Source: Bacteroidales bacterium (GTDB lineage Bacteria; Bacteroidota; Bacteroidia; Bacteroidales; JAADJA01). From it: DNA of 49,970 nucleotides. The stretch's first letter is position 1. The number at the start of each line of letters is the position of its first letter. The DNA lies in the NCBI GenBank assembly GCA_021740645.1, contig JAIOZL010000039.1:1-49970 (forward strand). Direction: 5' to 3'. Shown one piece after another: positions 19,012-28,025 of this stretch. The notes under the pieces are model-generated. The model had not been told where the DNA came from and ran no database searches. It saw nothing but the letters and a program-made list of their open reading frames with translations. Both the position numbers and the translations under genes were made by a program.

Positions 19012-20241
19012 TTAATTTTTATAATCGATCAAAGGTAAACCATTAAATTTTAATAAATTAAATGCAGCATTAGCATTTTCTATAGCATCTGTATTATTAT
19101 CTCCGACCCCTATTATAGCCCCAAACCTCCCAACAGAACTTTTTAGTTCGGGTACATTAAAGGGTTTTTGGAAGTGAAAATTACAATGTTTGATTCCCTT
19201 CGATTTTAATATTTCATCAACGTTTTCAATATTACTGATCGATTTAATTGTTTTATCCAAGTTTAACGTAGTGATAAATTTTACTGAAATGGCAGAAAAA
19301 ATCTCCTCAGTTTTCATTTCATTAAGTGTTTTTTGCTCGCCCAAACAATTCCATATTGTGGTTTTAACCATATCAATTCCACTCAGGTACATCGCAACCT
19401 CTCGCAAATATCCTCCCGGCACTCTAACGGCAATTTCCAACAATACCGGCTCTCCATCTTTTAGAATTAATTCACAGGTGGCGACCCCATTTACAAGACC
19501 AATGGATTCAACACTAAGCTTGCACATTTGGATTATTGCTGATTCTGTTTCTTGCGAAAGCACAGAGGGCCCAATATGTTGAATTGCAATTCCAAAATGA
19601 TTCTCCTTAAGAGTTATTCTATCAGAAAAGGCGAGAAAATGGACCTTTTTATCTATCACCTGCATTCCAACATGTATCTCGGGTCCTTGTATAAATTTAT
19701 CTGCCAGAACAGCGCCCACATTCGAAAATTTAATGGAATCTTCAAAGGCTTGCTTTAATTTGCTTTTATTATCAATGATATATGTCCCTCGCTGTCCTGA
19801 ACTATCAACAGGTTTAACAACCCAGGGACCTTCGTTAACATCAGCAAAAGCCATTAGGTCTTCAAAACTTCTGGCTATAACATAAGGGGAAACCCGAATT
19901 TTATTTGCTGATAAAACCTTTCTCATTTCTGCCTTGTTCGTCGCTTTTAAGGCTGTATCTACACTAAAGGAGGGTAAATTCATTTTTTTCGCTACACCGG
20001 CAACTGTTGGAACGGCTGTTTCAGAACAAATGGTCATTACACCATCAATTTTTTCTTTTAATGCAATTGCGATATTACCTTCAATGTCGGTAGTACTGAC
20101 TTTATAAGCAGAGTCTGCATATTTAACTCCAGGAGCATCCATGCTCATATCTGTTACAATAACAAAATGCCCCATTTCTTTTGCTATTTTAATAGCAGAA
20201 ACCTGCTCAATACCTGCCCCAACAATCAGAATCTTTTTCAT
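19012..20241 (-). CDS. ATP-grasp ligase of unknown substrate, in the pseudaminic acid cluster
   Basis: The 409-residue protein resembles carbamoyl-phosphate-synthase/biotin-carboxylase-type ATP-grasp enzymes. A pre-ATP-grasp Rossmann domain (MKKILIVGAGIEQVSAIKIA) is followed by an ATP-binding region (WVVKPVDSSGQRGTYII, about 143-159). The Mg-binding end follows (ATCELILKDGEPVLLEIAVRVPGGY). These enzymes join a carboxylate to an amine or thiol through an acyl-phosphate. It lies between pseG and pseI (gaps of 11 and 34 bp), so it is almost certainly in their operon, yet no ATP-grasp step exists in the standard six-enzyme Pse pathway. It may attach an amino acid or other acyl group to a Pse intermediate or to the glycan; this is inference. 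Function otherwise unknown. Confidence 0.8.
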   Translation of the reverse strand: MKKILIVGAGIEQVSAIKIAKEMGHFVIVTDMSMDAPGVKYADSAYKVSTTDIEGNIAIALKEKIDGVMTICSETAVPTVAGVAKKMNLPSFSVDTALKATNKAEMRKVLSANKIRVSPYVIARSFEDLMAFADVNEGPWVVKPVDSSGQRGTYIIDNKSKLKQAFEDSIKFSNVGAVLADKFIQGPEIHVGMQVIDKKVHFLAFSDRITLKENHFGIAIQHIGPSVLSQETESAIIQMCKLSVESIGLVNGVATCELILKDGEPVLLEIAVRVPGGYLREVAMYLSGIDMVKTTIWNCLGEQKTLNEMKTEEIFSAISVKFITTLNLDKTIKSISNIENVDEILKSKGIKHCNFHFQKPFNVPELKSSVGRFGAIIGVGDNNTDAIENANAAFNLLKFNGLPLIDYKN

Positions 20242-20252
20242 TTACATTTTGT

Positions 20253-21284
20253 TTAACTATTTAATTCTTTGAGAAAAAAAGCAATAATATTTTTAATTCC
20301 ATTTGGATCAATACTATTTTTAAATTCTTCTGTTTTTAATTTTTTCAGGGAATCTGAATTCAAAATTGTTACTAATTTTCCTGCCATTTCGTCCGGCTCA
20401 GGGATCTCCGAAAAACTATCCAAACTTACGATATAGTTTAATTCCGATAAATATTTGCTATATTCTTTTTCTCTTTCACTGGAAGCAATAACCATTTGAG
20501 GAATAGAAAACAAGGCCATTTCCCACATAGCCATACCGGCTGCAGTTATTGCCAGGTCAGTCTCTGAATACAAGTCAATCATATTTTTTGCATCAATATG
20601 CATACTAATTGTCAAATTATTTATTTCTGCTAATCTAGATTTAATTTTTTCCAGATCTGGATTTAAAAGACCTACAACAAGATTTATCTTACTAAATATA
20701 TCACCAATTTTTTCAAGCACGTCAAGAAAGTACAGACTTAAATGATTTGGATCAGCATTACCAAGTATCAACAAAAGATTGGATGAATTCCGAAAAGAAT
20801 TTCGTTTAGGCTTTTGATCCCTGAATTCTTTTCTGAAAATTAAGTATTGAGTACCTAATAGTTTTTTTGTATAGGATTCTGTTTTATATTGATGATTTTG
20901 AGATATGATATTCGGATTTACAAAGATATCTGTAGATATTTTATGTAAATCTGTTATTGAATAACAAGCTGTTTTAATAAGGTTTAAACGCAAATTATCG
21001 ATTAACTGCCCAGAATAAAATCTCTCATCATCTGTATCAAAAACTATAAGAGAATTTTTAGGTAAAAAGGTCAAATATCGTTCGGCCTTAAACTGATCTT
21101 TTTTCTTTAACTTGTGAACAAAAAAGCCAGCATCCTCAACTTTTTTTACCTGACTGACTTCTGAATCCGCAAAAATGAAGCTTGCGTTAATCCCACGATT
21201 AGCAAGCTCACTTGCCAAAGCCAGGGATCTTTGCAAATGTCCGCTGCCAATTTTATTATTTGCTTCAGCTTTAAAAAAGACCAT
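20253..21284 (-). CDS. pseG: UDP-2,4-diacetamido-2,4,6-trideoxy-beta-L-altropyranose hydrolase, PseG
   Basis: PseG removes UDP to release 6-deoxy-AltdiNAc, the substrate of PseI. The 343-residue protein has the GT-B-like fold marks of the family. VFFKAEANNKIGSGHLQRSLALA (2-24) contains the GxGHxxR motif with the catalytic histidine, and LAITAAGMAMWEMALFSIPQMVI matches the nucleotide-binding GG(M/S)xxxE-like region, here AAGMAMWE. Sequence is less conserved than for the other Pse enzymes, as is usual for PseG. It starts 6 bp after pseH and ends 11 bp before the ATP-grasp gene, so the four minus-strand genes look like one operon. Confidence 0.85.
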   Translation of the reverse strand: MVFFKAEANNKIGSGHLQRSLALASELANRGINASFIFADSEVSQVKKVEDAGFFVHKLKKKDQFKAERYLTFLPKNSLIVFDTDDERFYSGQLIDNLRLNLIKTACYSITDLHKISTDIFVNPNIISQNHQYKTESYTKKLLGTQYLIFRKEFRDQKPKRNSFRNSSNLLLILGNADPNHLSLYFLDVLEKIGDIFSKINLVVGLLNPDLEKIKSRLAEINNLTISMHIDAKNMIDLYSETDLAITAAGMAMWEMALFSIPQMVIASSEREKEYSKYLSELNYIVSLDSFSEIPEPDEMAGKLVTILNSDSLKKLKTEEFKNSIDPNGIKNIIAFFLKELNS

Positions 21285-21290
21285 GGGCTG

Positions 21291-21788
21291 TTAAATTTTT
21301 AAAGTATATTCAAAATACACTTCCTCTTTATTAAAGCGCTTTCTGACTTCAGAAATTTCACTTTGTTGAAATCCGTTTTTCTCAATAACTTTAATCGAAC
21401 CTATATTTTGAAAATTAATCCAAGCCCTAATTAATCCGATTTTTCTTCCTTGTTTTTTTGACAATTTCGCGAGTCTGACAGATTCTTTCACCAATAATGT
21501 TCCAAAACCTTTACCTTCAAAAGATTCCTTCACAGAATATCCAATAGCAATACTATCGTCGTGAAAATCAATATGCAATGAACCAACACATTTTTCGTTA
21601 AAATACATCAAGTAGATGTCTCTCGCAGGGTCGCTCAGTCGCTCAGCGTACCATTTTTTGAAATTCTCATAATGTGGAGCTTTTTCATATCCTGTCCAAA
21701 AAAGATTCTTCTCTTCACTCCTAATGCTATAATAGTCATCATACTTATTCTTAGTCGCTTTTACAAAAAGACATTCGCCAGTTTTCAT
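21291..21788 (-). CDS. pseH: GNAT N-acetyltransferase, probable PseH
   Basis: The 165-residue protein is a GNAT acetyltransferase. SIAIGYSVKESFEGKGFGTLLVKESV (about 99-124) contains the acetyl-CoA-binding (R/Q)xxGxG/A-like loop, here EGKGFG. INFQNIGSIKVIEKNGF near the C-terminus is the usual GNAT ending. In the Pse pathway PseH N-acetylates C4 of the PseC product. The length matches PseH, and the adjacent pseG (6-bp gap) supports the name. Motif alone would only give a generic GNAT call. It is the first gene of the minus-strand pse arm. The 196 bp upstream show no clear promoter. Confidence 0.82.
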   Translation of the reverse strand: MKTGECLFVKATKNKYDDYYSIRSEEKNLFWTGYEKAPHYENFKKWYAERLSDPARDIYLMYFNEKCVGSLHIDFHDDSIAIGYSVKESFEGKGFGTLLVKESVRLAKLSKKQGRKIGLIRAWINFQNIGSIKVIEKNGFQQSEISEVRKRFNKEEVYFEYTLKI

Positions 21789-21984
21789 TTGAGTAAGCTT
21801 TTTTTTAGCATGAATACAATTTTTACCTAAAAAGATTTATTGAAACACTCAATTGCAGCTAGTTCATGAAAGTATTTTTACATTCTTCTCAGTAATGCAT
21901 AATCCTGCCTTACAAAATTAATAATATAATGCCTGCATTAAGCACTTTGTTCTCTATTAATAAACTCCAGATACCTATTTGAAT

Positions 21985-23403
21985 CTACTTCAATCCCAAA
22001 TCCTTCCACAAACTTCCATTTTGGTATCTGGCCAATATCTTTTTGTTCTCATAAAACTTATCCAAAAAGGGCTTGTAGTTACTTTGAAGTATCTTCAGAT
22101 TAGACAATCTCCAACTCTCAAACATCCAAACCGTTTTTTTAAATTTGGGCAACTTCAGAAATAAATATTTGATATAAAAAAACCTGCCAATCATCAATAA
22201 ACAGTACTTAAATAAATATTTGTATGAAATCTTTACTTTTCTGTTTTTTACTTCTTCTGGTTGTATAGTATCCAGAACCTTTGATAAGTAGTATCCGGCC
22301 CGTATATGATTCATTCCATCAGAAAATCCAATGGTTTCATGGATTATTTCTTCTCTGTTGGCAATCAATTCAGGATTATTAAAACACTCCATTTCTCCTT
22401 TAGAATAAAAGGACTGTATCTTTTCAAGAAAATCCTCTGCGGTTTTAACAATAGGGTGCCCTTTATAGATATTTGTACGGTTAAAATCCGGATCCGGATT
22501 AATAAACATGGAGGGTTTTCCCATTAACCAGGCTTCAATACATGTAGTCGATTCAAAACCAACCCAGATGTCGCTAACACTTATTAAATCGTGAAGATTT
22601 TCCTGCCCTGTAATGTATAAAACATTGGGGTAATCTCTCAGGCGTATCATTTCATTCGGATTTTCTGTCGTAATCGTTGGGTTTGCTTCATTGGGATGTC
22701 TTTTTAGTAAAAACAATATATCCGGATTAGCCTCAATGGCCTTACGGAGTATATCCTCTACCTTATACATCTGATCTTCCATCCAGCTTAATCTTTTTTT
22801 CGCATCCTTATGATAATGCCTTATCTCCTGTAGTCCCTGTTTACTGTACATTTTCCCAAAAGCCCAACCCGCGTAACCTATGACCTTTTTAAATTGCCCT
22901 AGATTTTTAGGTCCTAGAAAATCCTCTTTATCCATAAACTTATATATACTATAACGGTCAAATCCAACAGCTCCGGTAACAACATTTTTATCTTTTATTT
23001 CGGGGAGCTCAGTGTCTAAAAATTCTTTTGTTCTCTCCGACCAGTGACATATATATTCCTGATAAAATGATTTGTCAGTATTATATCCAAAATAATTAAA
23101 TGTCCCATTGGTTCTAAAAATTCCCTCTGATATCAAGGCAAATATTTTTATGCCATTGTTATTCGCATATTTTGTTACCTCGTAATGTAATACAGAACCG
23201 ATGGTATTAGCCATTAAAATTAAATCGGGCTTCTTTCGGTAAATTTCGTGGATATTCCAGATAAAAGAGTATTCCACCTTACAGTTCAAAACATTTTCAG
23301 CAAAATAAATAAGTGGAAAAAGCATTTCCGGATCCCGACCCTCTTCCCCGTCTAAAAAACATAAAATATGATAGGCTTTCATCTCTGTTCTAAATAATTT
23401 CAT
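21985..23403 (-). CDS. Surface-carbohydrate biosynthesis protein, candidate glycosyltransferase
   Basis: The 472-residue protein is soluble, apart from a hydrophobic patch near residues 400-415. It resembles CDP-glycerophosphotransferase/GT-B-like surface-carbohydrate proteins: an N-terminal half with LILMANTIGSVLHYEV and FALISEG, and a C-terminal half with LFLLKRHPNEANP, VLYITGQENLHDLISVSDIWVGFESTTCIEAWLMGKPSMFINPD. The pattern HP, then ES-T-x-EA, then GKP is typical of nucleotide- or CMP-sugar-dependent GT-B enzymes. Position next to a complete CMP-Pse pathway makes it a candidate Pse transferase, but this is inference. An alternative start at M8 (23382) would remove the 14-bp overlap with the preceding gene. 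Confidence 0.65.
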   Translation of the reverse strand: MKLFRTEMKAYHILCFLDGEEGRDPEMLFPLIYFAENVLNCKVEYSFIWNIHEIYRKKPDLILMANTIGSVLHYEVTKYANNNGIKIFALISEGIFRTNGTFNYFGYNTDKSFYQEYICHWSERTKEFLDTELPEIKDKNVVTGAVGFDRYSIYKFMDKEDFLGPKNLGQFKKVIGYAGWAFGKMYSKQGLQEIRHYHKDAKKRLSWMEDQMYKVEDILRKAIEANPDILFLLKRHPNEANPTITTENPNEMIRLRDYPNVLYITGQENLHDLISVSDIWVGFESTTCIEAWLMGKPSMFINPDPDFNRTNIYKGHPIVKTAEDFLEKIQSFYSKGEMECFNNPELIANREEIIHETIGFSDGMNHIRAGYYLSKVLDTIQPEEVKNRKVKISYKYLFKYCLLMIGRFFYIKYLFLKLPKFKKTVWMFESWRLSNLKILQSNYKPFLDKFYENKKILARYQNGSLWKDLGLK

Positions 23404-24688
23404 TTAAAAAACTGGCGATTTTTCCGGTCTGATTTTCAACAGAATATTCAGAAATATCACTGTCTGAATTCGTCAATGTATTATTTAAAAAGTTATTATA
23501 AACTTTTAGGATAAATTCTTTTATAATAATCTTTTCTTCATATTCACAACAAATCCCTCTCTTTGAATTCAAAATAATTGAACCGGCATCGCTATTCCGG
23601 GGACCCAGACATAATATCTGATTTCCCGATCTCAAATATTCAAATAATTTCCCCGGGATCCTCCCTTTCGCATTTTCTGCTTTGTTAAGGGGCAATAGTA
23701 ATATTGCCGATCTGGCATTTAGCTCAAGTACTTCCCTTCGTTTAATATTTCCCGGATATTCAATAATAGCATTCAAGCCGCATTTTTCTACCGATAGTTT
23801 GACCGAATAATCTATCATCCCCGGAAATATTATTCTGAATTTATCTTTAATTGAGGAATCTTCCTGTATTATTTCAGCGATTGTCTCGAAAAGGGTCTCC
23901 GGATTCCTATCCATTCCCAATAAACCGGAATGAGATATTATAAATTTCCCATCTGAATTAGCATCTGAGACTTTCTTAAAATCATCTTCATCATATCCCC
24001 AATAAATTTCACTTACATTTCCGGCTCCGATTTTTTCCAATTCTCTTGCCCAGTCAGGACTGGCAACCGTAATTTTTGAAGCCTGTTTAAACACCTCCTG
24101 CTCCATCCTTTTGTGTTTTTTATCCGCAAAATTCATAAGCATCAAGTCTTTATAATAATCAACCTGAGTCCATGGATCCTGAAAATCAGCCAGCCAGGGA
24201 ATATTAAATTTTTTACTGATTTTGTAAGCAATATAGGTATTTGTGTGGGGAGGACCATCAGAAAGAATTGCGTCAATCTTATTATTCCTAATATATTTAG
24301 ACAGATATCTTACCGAAGGCCTGATCCAAAAAGCCCTGGCATCCGGAATAAAAAAATTGCCTCTGATCCATATTGAAAATTTATCAATTAATGATTGCTT
24401 CTTTTCGCGAACATGAACCGGATTGGAAAGTGGCTCAGAAAGTTTCCTTCCTGACAGTATTTTAAATACCTTGAAAGGTTCAAAAATTCTATGCCTGAGA
24501 ACTTCCAAATTATCAGGGATATCTACGAAATTAGATTCGTCGATATAAGGATATTGAGCTTTTTTTGCGGTATATATAATTGGTTCCCACCCAAAATTCC
24601 GTAAGTATTTTGCGAATTTCAAGCAACGATGCACTCCTATACCACCACTTGGAGGCCAATAATAACTTATAATTAATACCTTCTTCAA
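23390..24688 (-). CDS. Glycosyltransferase family 4 (GT-B) protein
   Basis: I place the start at TTG 24688, giving MKKVLIISYYWPPSGGIGVHR, the normal beginning of GT4 enzymes. A longer frame to TTG 24709 would overlap glyQS by 17 bp. The N-terminal domain has the glycine-rich GGIGVHRCLKFAKYL loop. The middle has LADFQDPW and KITVASPDWARELEKIGA. The C-terminal Rossmann domain has FIISHSGLLGMDRNPETLFE, then ARSAILLLPLNKAENAKGRIPGKLFEYLRSGN. The last motif matches the EX7E-like donor site, here with K-F-E-Y-L. It should transfer a nucleotide-activated hexose in the cytoplasm during surface glycan assembly. It lies immediately after glyQS and is probably cotranscribed with it and with the downstream gene. 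Confidence 0.82.
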   Translation of the reverse strand: MKKVLIISYYWPPSGGIGVHRCLKFAKYLRNFGWEPIIYTAKKAQYPYIDESNFVDIPDNLEVLRHRIFEPFKVFKILSGRKLSEPLSNPVHVREKKQSLIDKFSIWIRGNFFIPDARAFWIRPSVRYLSKYIRNNKIDAILSDGPPHTNTYIAYKISKKFNIPWLADFQDPWTQVDYYKDLMLMNFADKKHKRMEQEVFKQASKITVASPDWARELEKIGAGNVSEIYWGYDEDDFKKVSDANSDGKFIISHSGLLGMDRNPETLFETIAEIIQEDSSIKDKFRIIFPGMIDYSVKLSVEKCGLNAIIEYPGNIKRREVLELNARSAILLLPLNKAENAKGRIPGKLFEYLRSGNQILCLGPRNSDAGSIILNSKRGICCEYEEKIIIKEFILKVYNNFLNNTLTNSDSDISEYSVENQTGKIASFLNEII

Positions 24689-24692
24689 AACA

Positions 24693-26246
24693 TTATTCAA
24701 AATTTTCAAATAATTTTCTGAAACTGACTTTCTCCATAATTATCTTTCCAATTTCATTAATATTTACCCTTTCCTGTTCCATCGAATCTCTGTACCGAAT
24801 GGTTACAGTATCGTCTTCCAGCGATTGATGATCTACCGTAACACAATAGGGTGTTCCAATGGCATCCTGTCTGCGGTAACGTTTGCCGATTGAGTCTTTT
24901 TCGTCGTACTGACAATTTATATCAAACTTCAAATTGTCGATAATCTTCCTGGCTTTCTCCGGCAAACCATCTTTTTTAGTCAGCGGCATTACAGCCAGCT
25001 TAACAGGAGCAAGAGCCGGTGGTAGTTTAAGCACCACACGCATGTCCTTGCTTCCATCCTCCTTTTCAAGTTCTTCTTCAATATAGGAAGCCGATATTAT
25101 TTGCAAAAACATCCTGTCAACTCCAATAGATGTTTCCACCACAAAGGGTACATAGGAACTATTGGTTTCAGTGTCAAAATATTGCATCTTCTTTCCTGAT
25201 AATTCCTGATGTGCACCAAGATCGAAATCTGTGCGGGAGTGAATTCCCTCTACTTCTTTGAATCCGAATGGGAACTTAAATTCAATATCGGTAGCGGCAT
25301 TGGCATAATGAGCGAGTTTATCGTGATCGTGAAAACGGTAATTTTCTTCTCCGAATCCAAGTGCCTGATGCCATTTCATCCTCAATTCCCTCCAATGTCT
25401 GAACCATTCGAGTTCTTCTCCTGGTTTCACAAAAAATTGCATCTCCATTTGTTCAAATTCCCGCATCCTGAAAATAAACTGCCGGGCAACGATTTCATTT
25501 CTGAAAGCTTTCCCTATCTGAGCAATTCCGAAGGGAAGCTTCATCCTTCCGGTTTTCTGAACATTCAAATAATTTACGAAAATGCCCTGTGCCGTTTCCG
25601 GACGAAGGTAAATTTTTGAAGCTCCTTCAGATGTTGATCCCATTTCTGTGGAGAACATCAGGTTAAACTGCCTTACATCTGTCCAGTTTTTGCTTCCAGA
25701 TACAGGACAAACGATCTCAGAATCAATAATTACCTGTCTTACCTCATCCAGATTATTATCATTTAAGGCAGCAACAAATCTGTTTTTTATGTTGTCTATT
25801 TTTGCCTGATTGTCGAGAACTCTTTGATTGGTTTCCCTAAACTGTTTTTCATCGAAACTATCTCCAAAACGCTCGCGCGCTTTATCTATTTCTTTATCAA
25901 TTTTCGCTTCGATTTTGGCAAGATGGTCTTCAATCAACACATCTGCACGGTATCTCTTTTTAGAATCCTTATTATCAATAAGGGGATCATTAAAGGCGTC
26001 GACATGACCGGAGGCCTTCCAAATACTGGGATGCATAAAAATGGCTGAGTCGAGCCCCACAATATTCTCGTGAAGAAGAACCATGGAATCCCACCAGTAC
26101 TTTTTTATATTATTTTTTAATTCAACCCCATACTGTCCGTAATCGTAAACGGCTGCCAGTCCGTCATAAATCTCACTGGAAGGAAATACATATCCGTATT
26201 CCTTACAATGAGCAACCAATTTCTTGAAAACATCTTCTTGTGCCAT
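24693..26246 (-). CDS. glyQS: Glycine--tRNA ligase (single-chain, alpha2 type)
   Basis: The 517-residue class II aminoacyl-tRNA synthetase charges tRNA-Gly. It is the eukaryote/archaeal-like homodimeric type used by Bacteroidetes. Evidence: KLVAHCKEYGYVFPSSEIYDGLAAVYDYGQYGVELK at the N-terminus, motif 2 in FGIAQIGKAFRNEI and FIFRMREFEQMEMQFF, motif 3 in VETSIGVDRMFLQI, and a C-terminal anticodon-binding domain (APVKLAVMPLTKKDGL). Length is typical. It appears to head a minus-strand transcription unit that continues into two glycosyltransferase-like genes. A -7 element lies 31 bp before the start, divergent from the nadB promoter. Confidence 0.95.
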   Translation of the reverse strand: MAQEDVFKKLVAHCKEYGYVFPSSEIYDGLAAVYDYGQYGVELKNNIKKYWWDSMVLLHENIVGLDSAIFMHPSIWKASGHVDAFNDPLIDNKDSKKRYRADVLIEDHLAKIEAKIDKEIDKARERFGDSFDEKQFRETNQRVLDNQAKIDNIKNRFVAALNDNNLDEVRQVIIDSEIVCPVSGSKNWTDVRQFNLMFSTEMGSTSEGASKIYLRPETAQGIFVNYLNVQKTGRMKLPFGIAQIGKAFRNEIVARQFIFRMREFEQMEMQFFVKPGEELEWFRHWRELRMKWHQALGFGEENYRFHDHDKLAHYANAATDIEFKFPFGFKEVEGIHSRTDFDLGAHQELSGKKMQYFDTETNSSYVPFVVETSIGVDRMFLQIISASYIEEELEKEDGSKDMRVVLKLPPALAPVKLAVMPLTKKDGLPEKARKIIDNLKFDINCQYDEKDSIGKRYRRQDAIGTPYCVTVDHQSLEDDTVTIRYRDSMEQERVNINEIGKIIMEKVSFRKLFENFE

Positions 26247-26277
26247 CTATCTTATGTTGTTTTATTTAAATGATTTG

Positions 26278-26285
26278 CAAAAATA
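26278..26285 (-). promoter_or_regulatory. Bacteroidetes-type -7 element for glyQS
   Basis: On the minus strand this reads TATTTTTG, matching TAnnTTTG, 31 bp ahead of the glyQS ATG. It shares the 149-bp divergent gap with the nadB promoter element. Confidence 0.4.
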
Positions 26286-26360
26286 GAAGAAAAACTTAGG
26301 AGAAGCTATTGTATTTAGAGTTTTTCATAAAAAAACAAGAATCTCTTGAATTATAGTTTC

Positions 26361-26368
26361 TATCTTTG
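26361..26368 (+). promoter_or_regulatory. Bacteroidetes-type -7 element for nadB
   Basis: TATCTTTG is an exact TAnnTTTG match ending 27 bp before the ATG at 26396. It covers the TTG at 26366 that would extend the gene, so that TTG is unlikely to be the translation start. Confidence 0.5.
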
Positions 26369-26395
26369 ATCCAAGAAACCCACAATTATTCAGTT

Positions 26396-27958
26396 ATGGA
26401 TAAAAAAATAGATTTTCTGGTAATAGGAACCGGTTTGGCGGGATTAGGTTTCGCGCTTAAAGTTGCTGAATACGGAAAAGTTTGCATTGTTACAAAAACC
26501 AAGCTGGAAGAAACAAACACCAGCTATGCCCAGGGGGGCATTGCAGCTGTAATTTATGACTCTGATAATTACGAAAAGCATATTGAAGACACGCTTATTG
26601 CTGGTGCAGGAATTTGCGATCGCAAGGTCGTTAATATGGTAGTTGAAGAAGCCCACAATCAAATTGATGAACTTATTAAATGGGGCGCAAATTTTGATAA
26701 AGAAAAGGATGGGAAATTTGACCTCGCAAAAGAAGGCGGACATTCTGAAAAACGAATCCTTCATCATAAAGACAATACCGGCGAAGAAATCCAACGAGCT
26801 CTTTCAAACGCAATAAAAAATCATAGGAATATCGAAATTCTTGAAGATCATTTTGCAATTGACCTAATTACTCAACATCATCTTGGAAAATTGGTAAAAC
26901 GACATAATTCTGATACTGAGTGTTTTGGAGCATATGTTTTGAACCTTAAGAATAACGATGTCGTAAAGATAATCTCAAAAGTTACTCTCATCGCAACAGG
27001 TGGCACCGGGAATCTATATCATACAACCACCAATCCTCCTATTGCTACCGGAGACGGGATTGCAATGGTTTACCGGGCCAAAGGCATTATTGATAATATG
27101 GAATTTATTCAATTCCATCCCACTTCTCTTTACCATCCGGGTGAAAGGCCTTCCTATCTTATAACAGAGGCAATGAGAGGCTTCGGGGGAATCCTTAAAA
27201 CACAGGACGGGAAGCCTTTTATGGAAAAATATGATGAAAGAGGAAGTCTTGCTCCACGGGATATTGTTGCCCGTGCCATAGATAATGAAATGAAAATGCG
27301 TGGTAATGATTTTGTTTACCTTGATATTACACATAAAGACCCCGAAGATATTAAATCTCATTTCCCTAATATTTACAAGAAATGCAAAAAGGAGGGTATC
27401 GACATTACTAAAGATATGATTCCGGTAGTTCCGGCTGCTCATTTCCTTTGTGGAGGCATTAAAGTAGATATGAACGGAAAAACCTGGATTAAAAGATTAT
27501 ATGCCAGTGGCGAAGCTTCTTATACAGGCCTTCATGGGGCTAATAGACTGGCTTCCAATTCTTTACTTGAAGCTATAGTTTATTCAAACCGGGCTGCAAA
27601 TGACGCAATTTCTGCAATCAGTAATTATGAATTTGAAGAAAACATCCCCGACTGGAATGATGAGGGTACTACCTTCCCTGAAGAACTTGTTCTTATTACA
27701 CAAAATATGAAGGAAGTTCAGCAGATTATGACCAATTATGTGGGAATTGTCAGATCTGCGCTTCGTTTGCAGCGTGCCCAAAATCGATTGGAAATAATTT
27801 ATAAAGAAACAGAAGTCCTCTACAAGCGATCTAAACTTTCGAAAGAATTGTGTGAACTAAGAAATCTCATAAATATTGGCTATCTGGTAATAAAAATGGC
27901 CCAGGCACGTAAAGAAAGTGTTGGACTGCATTATATGTTAGATTCGCCAAAAAAATAG
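26396..27958 (+). CDS. nadB: L-aspartate oxidase, NadB
   Basis: NadB is an FAD enzyme that oxidises L-aspartate to iminoaspartate, the first step of de novo NAD synthesis. The N-terminal FAD-binding motif is FLVIGTGLAGLGFALKVAEY, followed by TNTSYAQGGIAAV. The fumarate-reductase-like active site shows IEFIQFHPTSLY-type residues (MEFIQFHPTSLYHPG), then RGFGGIL, SLAPRDIVARAID with the catalytic Arg, and AAHFLCGGIKVD. GEASYTGLHGANRLASNSLLEA closes the FAD domain. A helical C-terminal domain follows. I use the ATG at 26396 because a TTG 30 bp upstream lies inside the -7 element. No nadA or nadC is visible nearby. Confidence 0.93.
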   Translation: MDKKIDFLVIGTGLAGLGFALKVAEYGKVCIVTKTKLEETNTSYAQGGIAAVIYDSDNYEKHIEDTLIAGAGICDRKVVNMVVEEAHNQIDELIKWGANFDKEKDGKFDLAKEGGHSEKRILHHKDNTGEEIQRALSNAIKNHRNIEILEDHFAIDLITQHHLGKLVKRHNSDTECFGAYVLNLKNNDVVKIISKVTLIATGGTGNLYHTTTNPPIATGDGIAMVYRAKGIIDNMEFIQFHPTSLYHPGERPSYLITEAMRGFGGILKTQDGKPFMEKYDERGSLAPRDIVARAIDNEMKMRGNDFVYLDITHKDPEDIKSHFPNIYKKCKKEGIDITKDMIPVVPAAHFLCGGIKVDMNGKTWIKRLYASGEASYTGLHGANRLASNSLLEAIVYSNRAANDAISAISNYEFEENIPDWNDEGTTFPEELVLITQNMKEVQQIMTNYVGIVRSALRLQRAQNRLEIIYKETEVLYKRSKLSKELCELRNLINIGYLVIKMAQARKESVGLHYMLDSPKK

Positions 27959-28025
27959 AATAATAACAGGCATCTCAGTTAATATTATTCGTCGGCAAAA
28001 TATTTATTATGAAATTTTATAAAGA

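Noticed and set aside
26366..26395. TTG start extending nadB by ten codons
   Set aside because: The TTG lies inside an exact TAnnTTTG promoter element; the ATG at 26396 gives the normal N-terminus.
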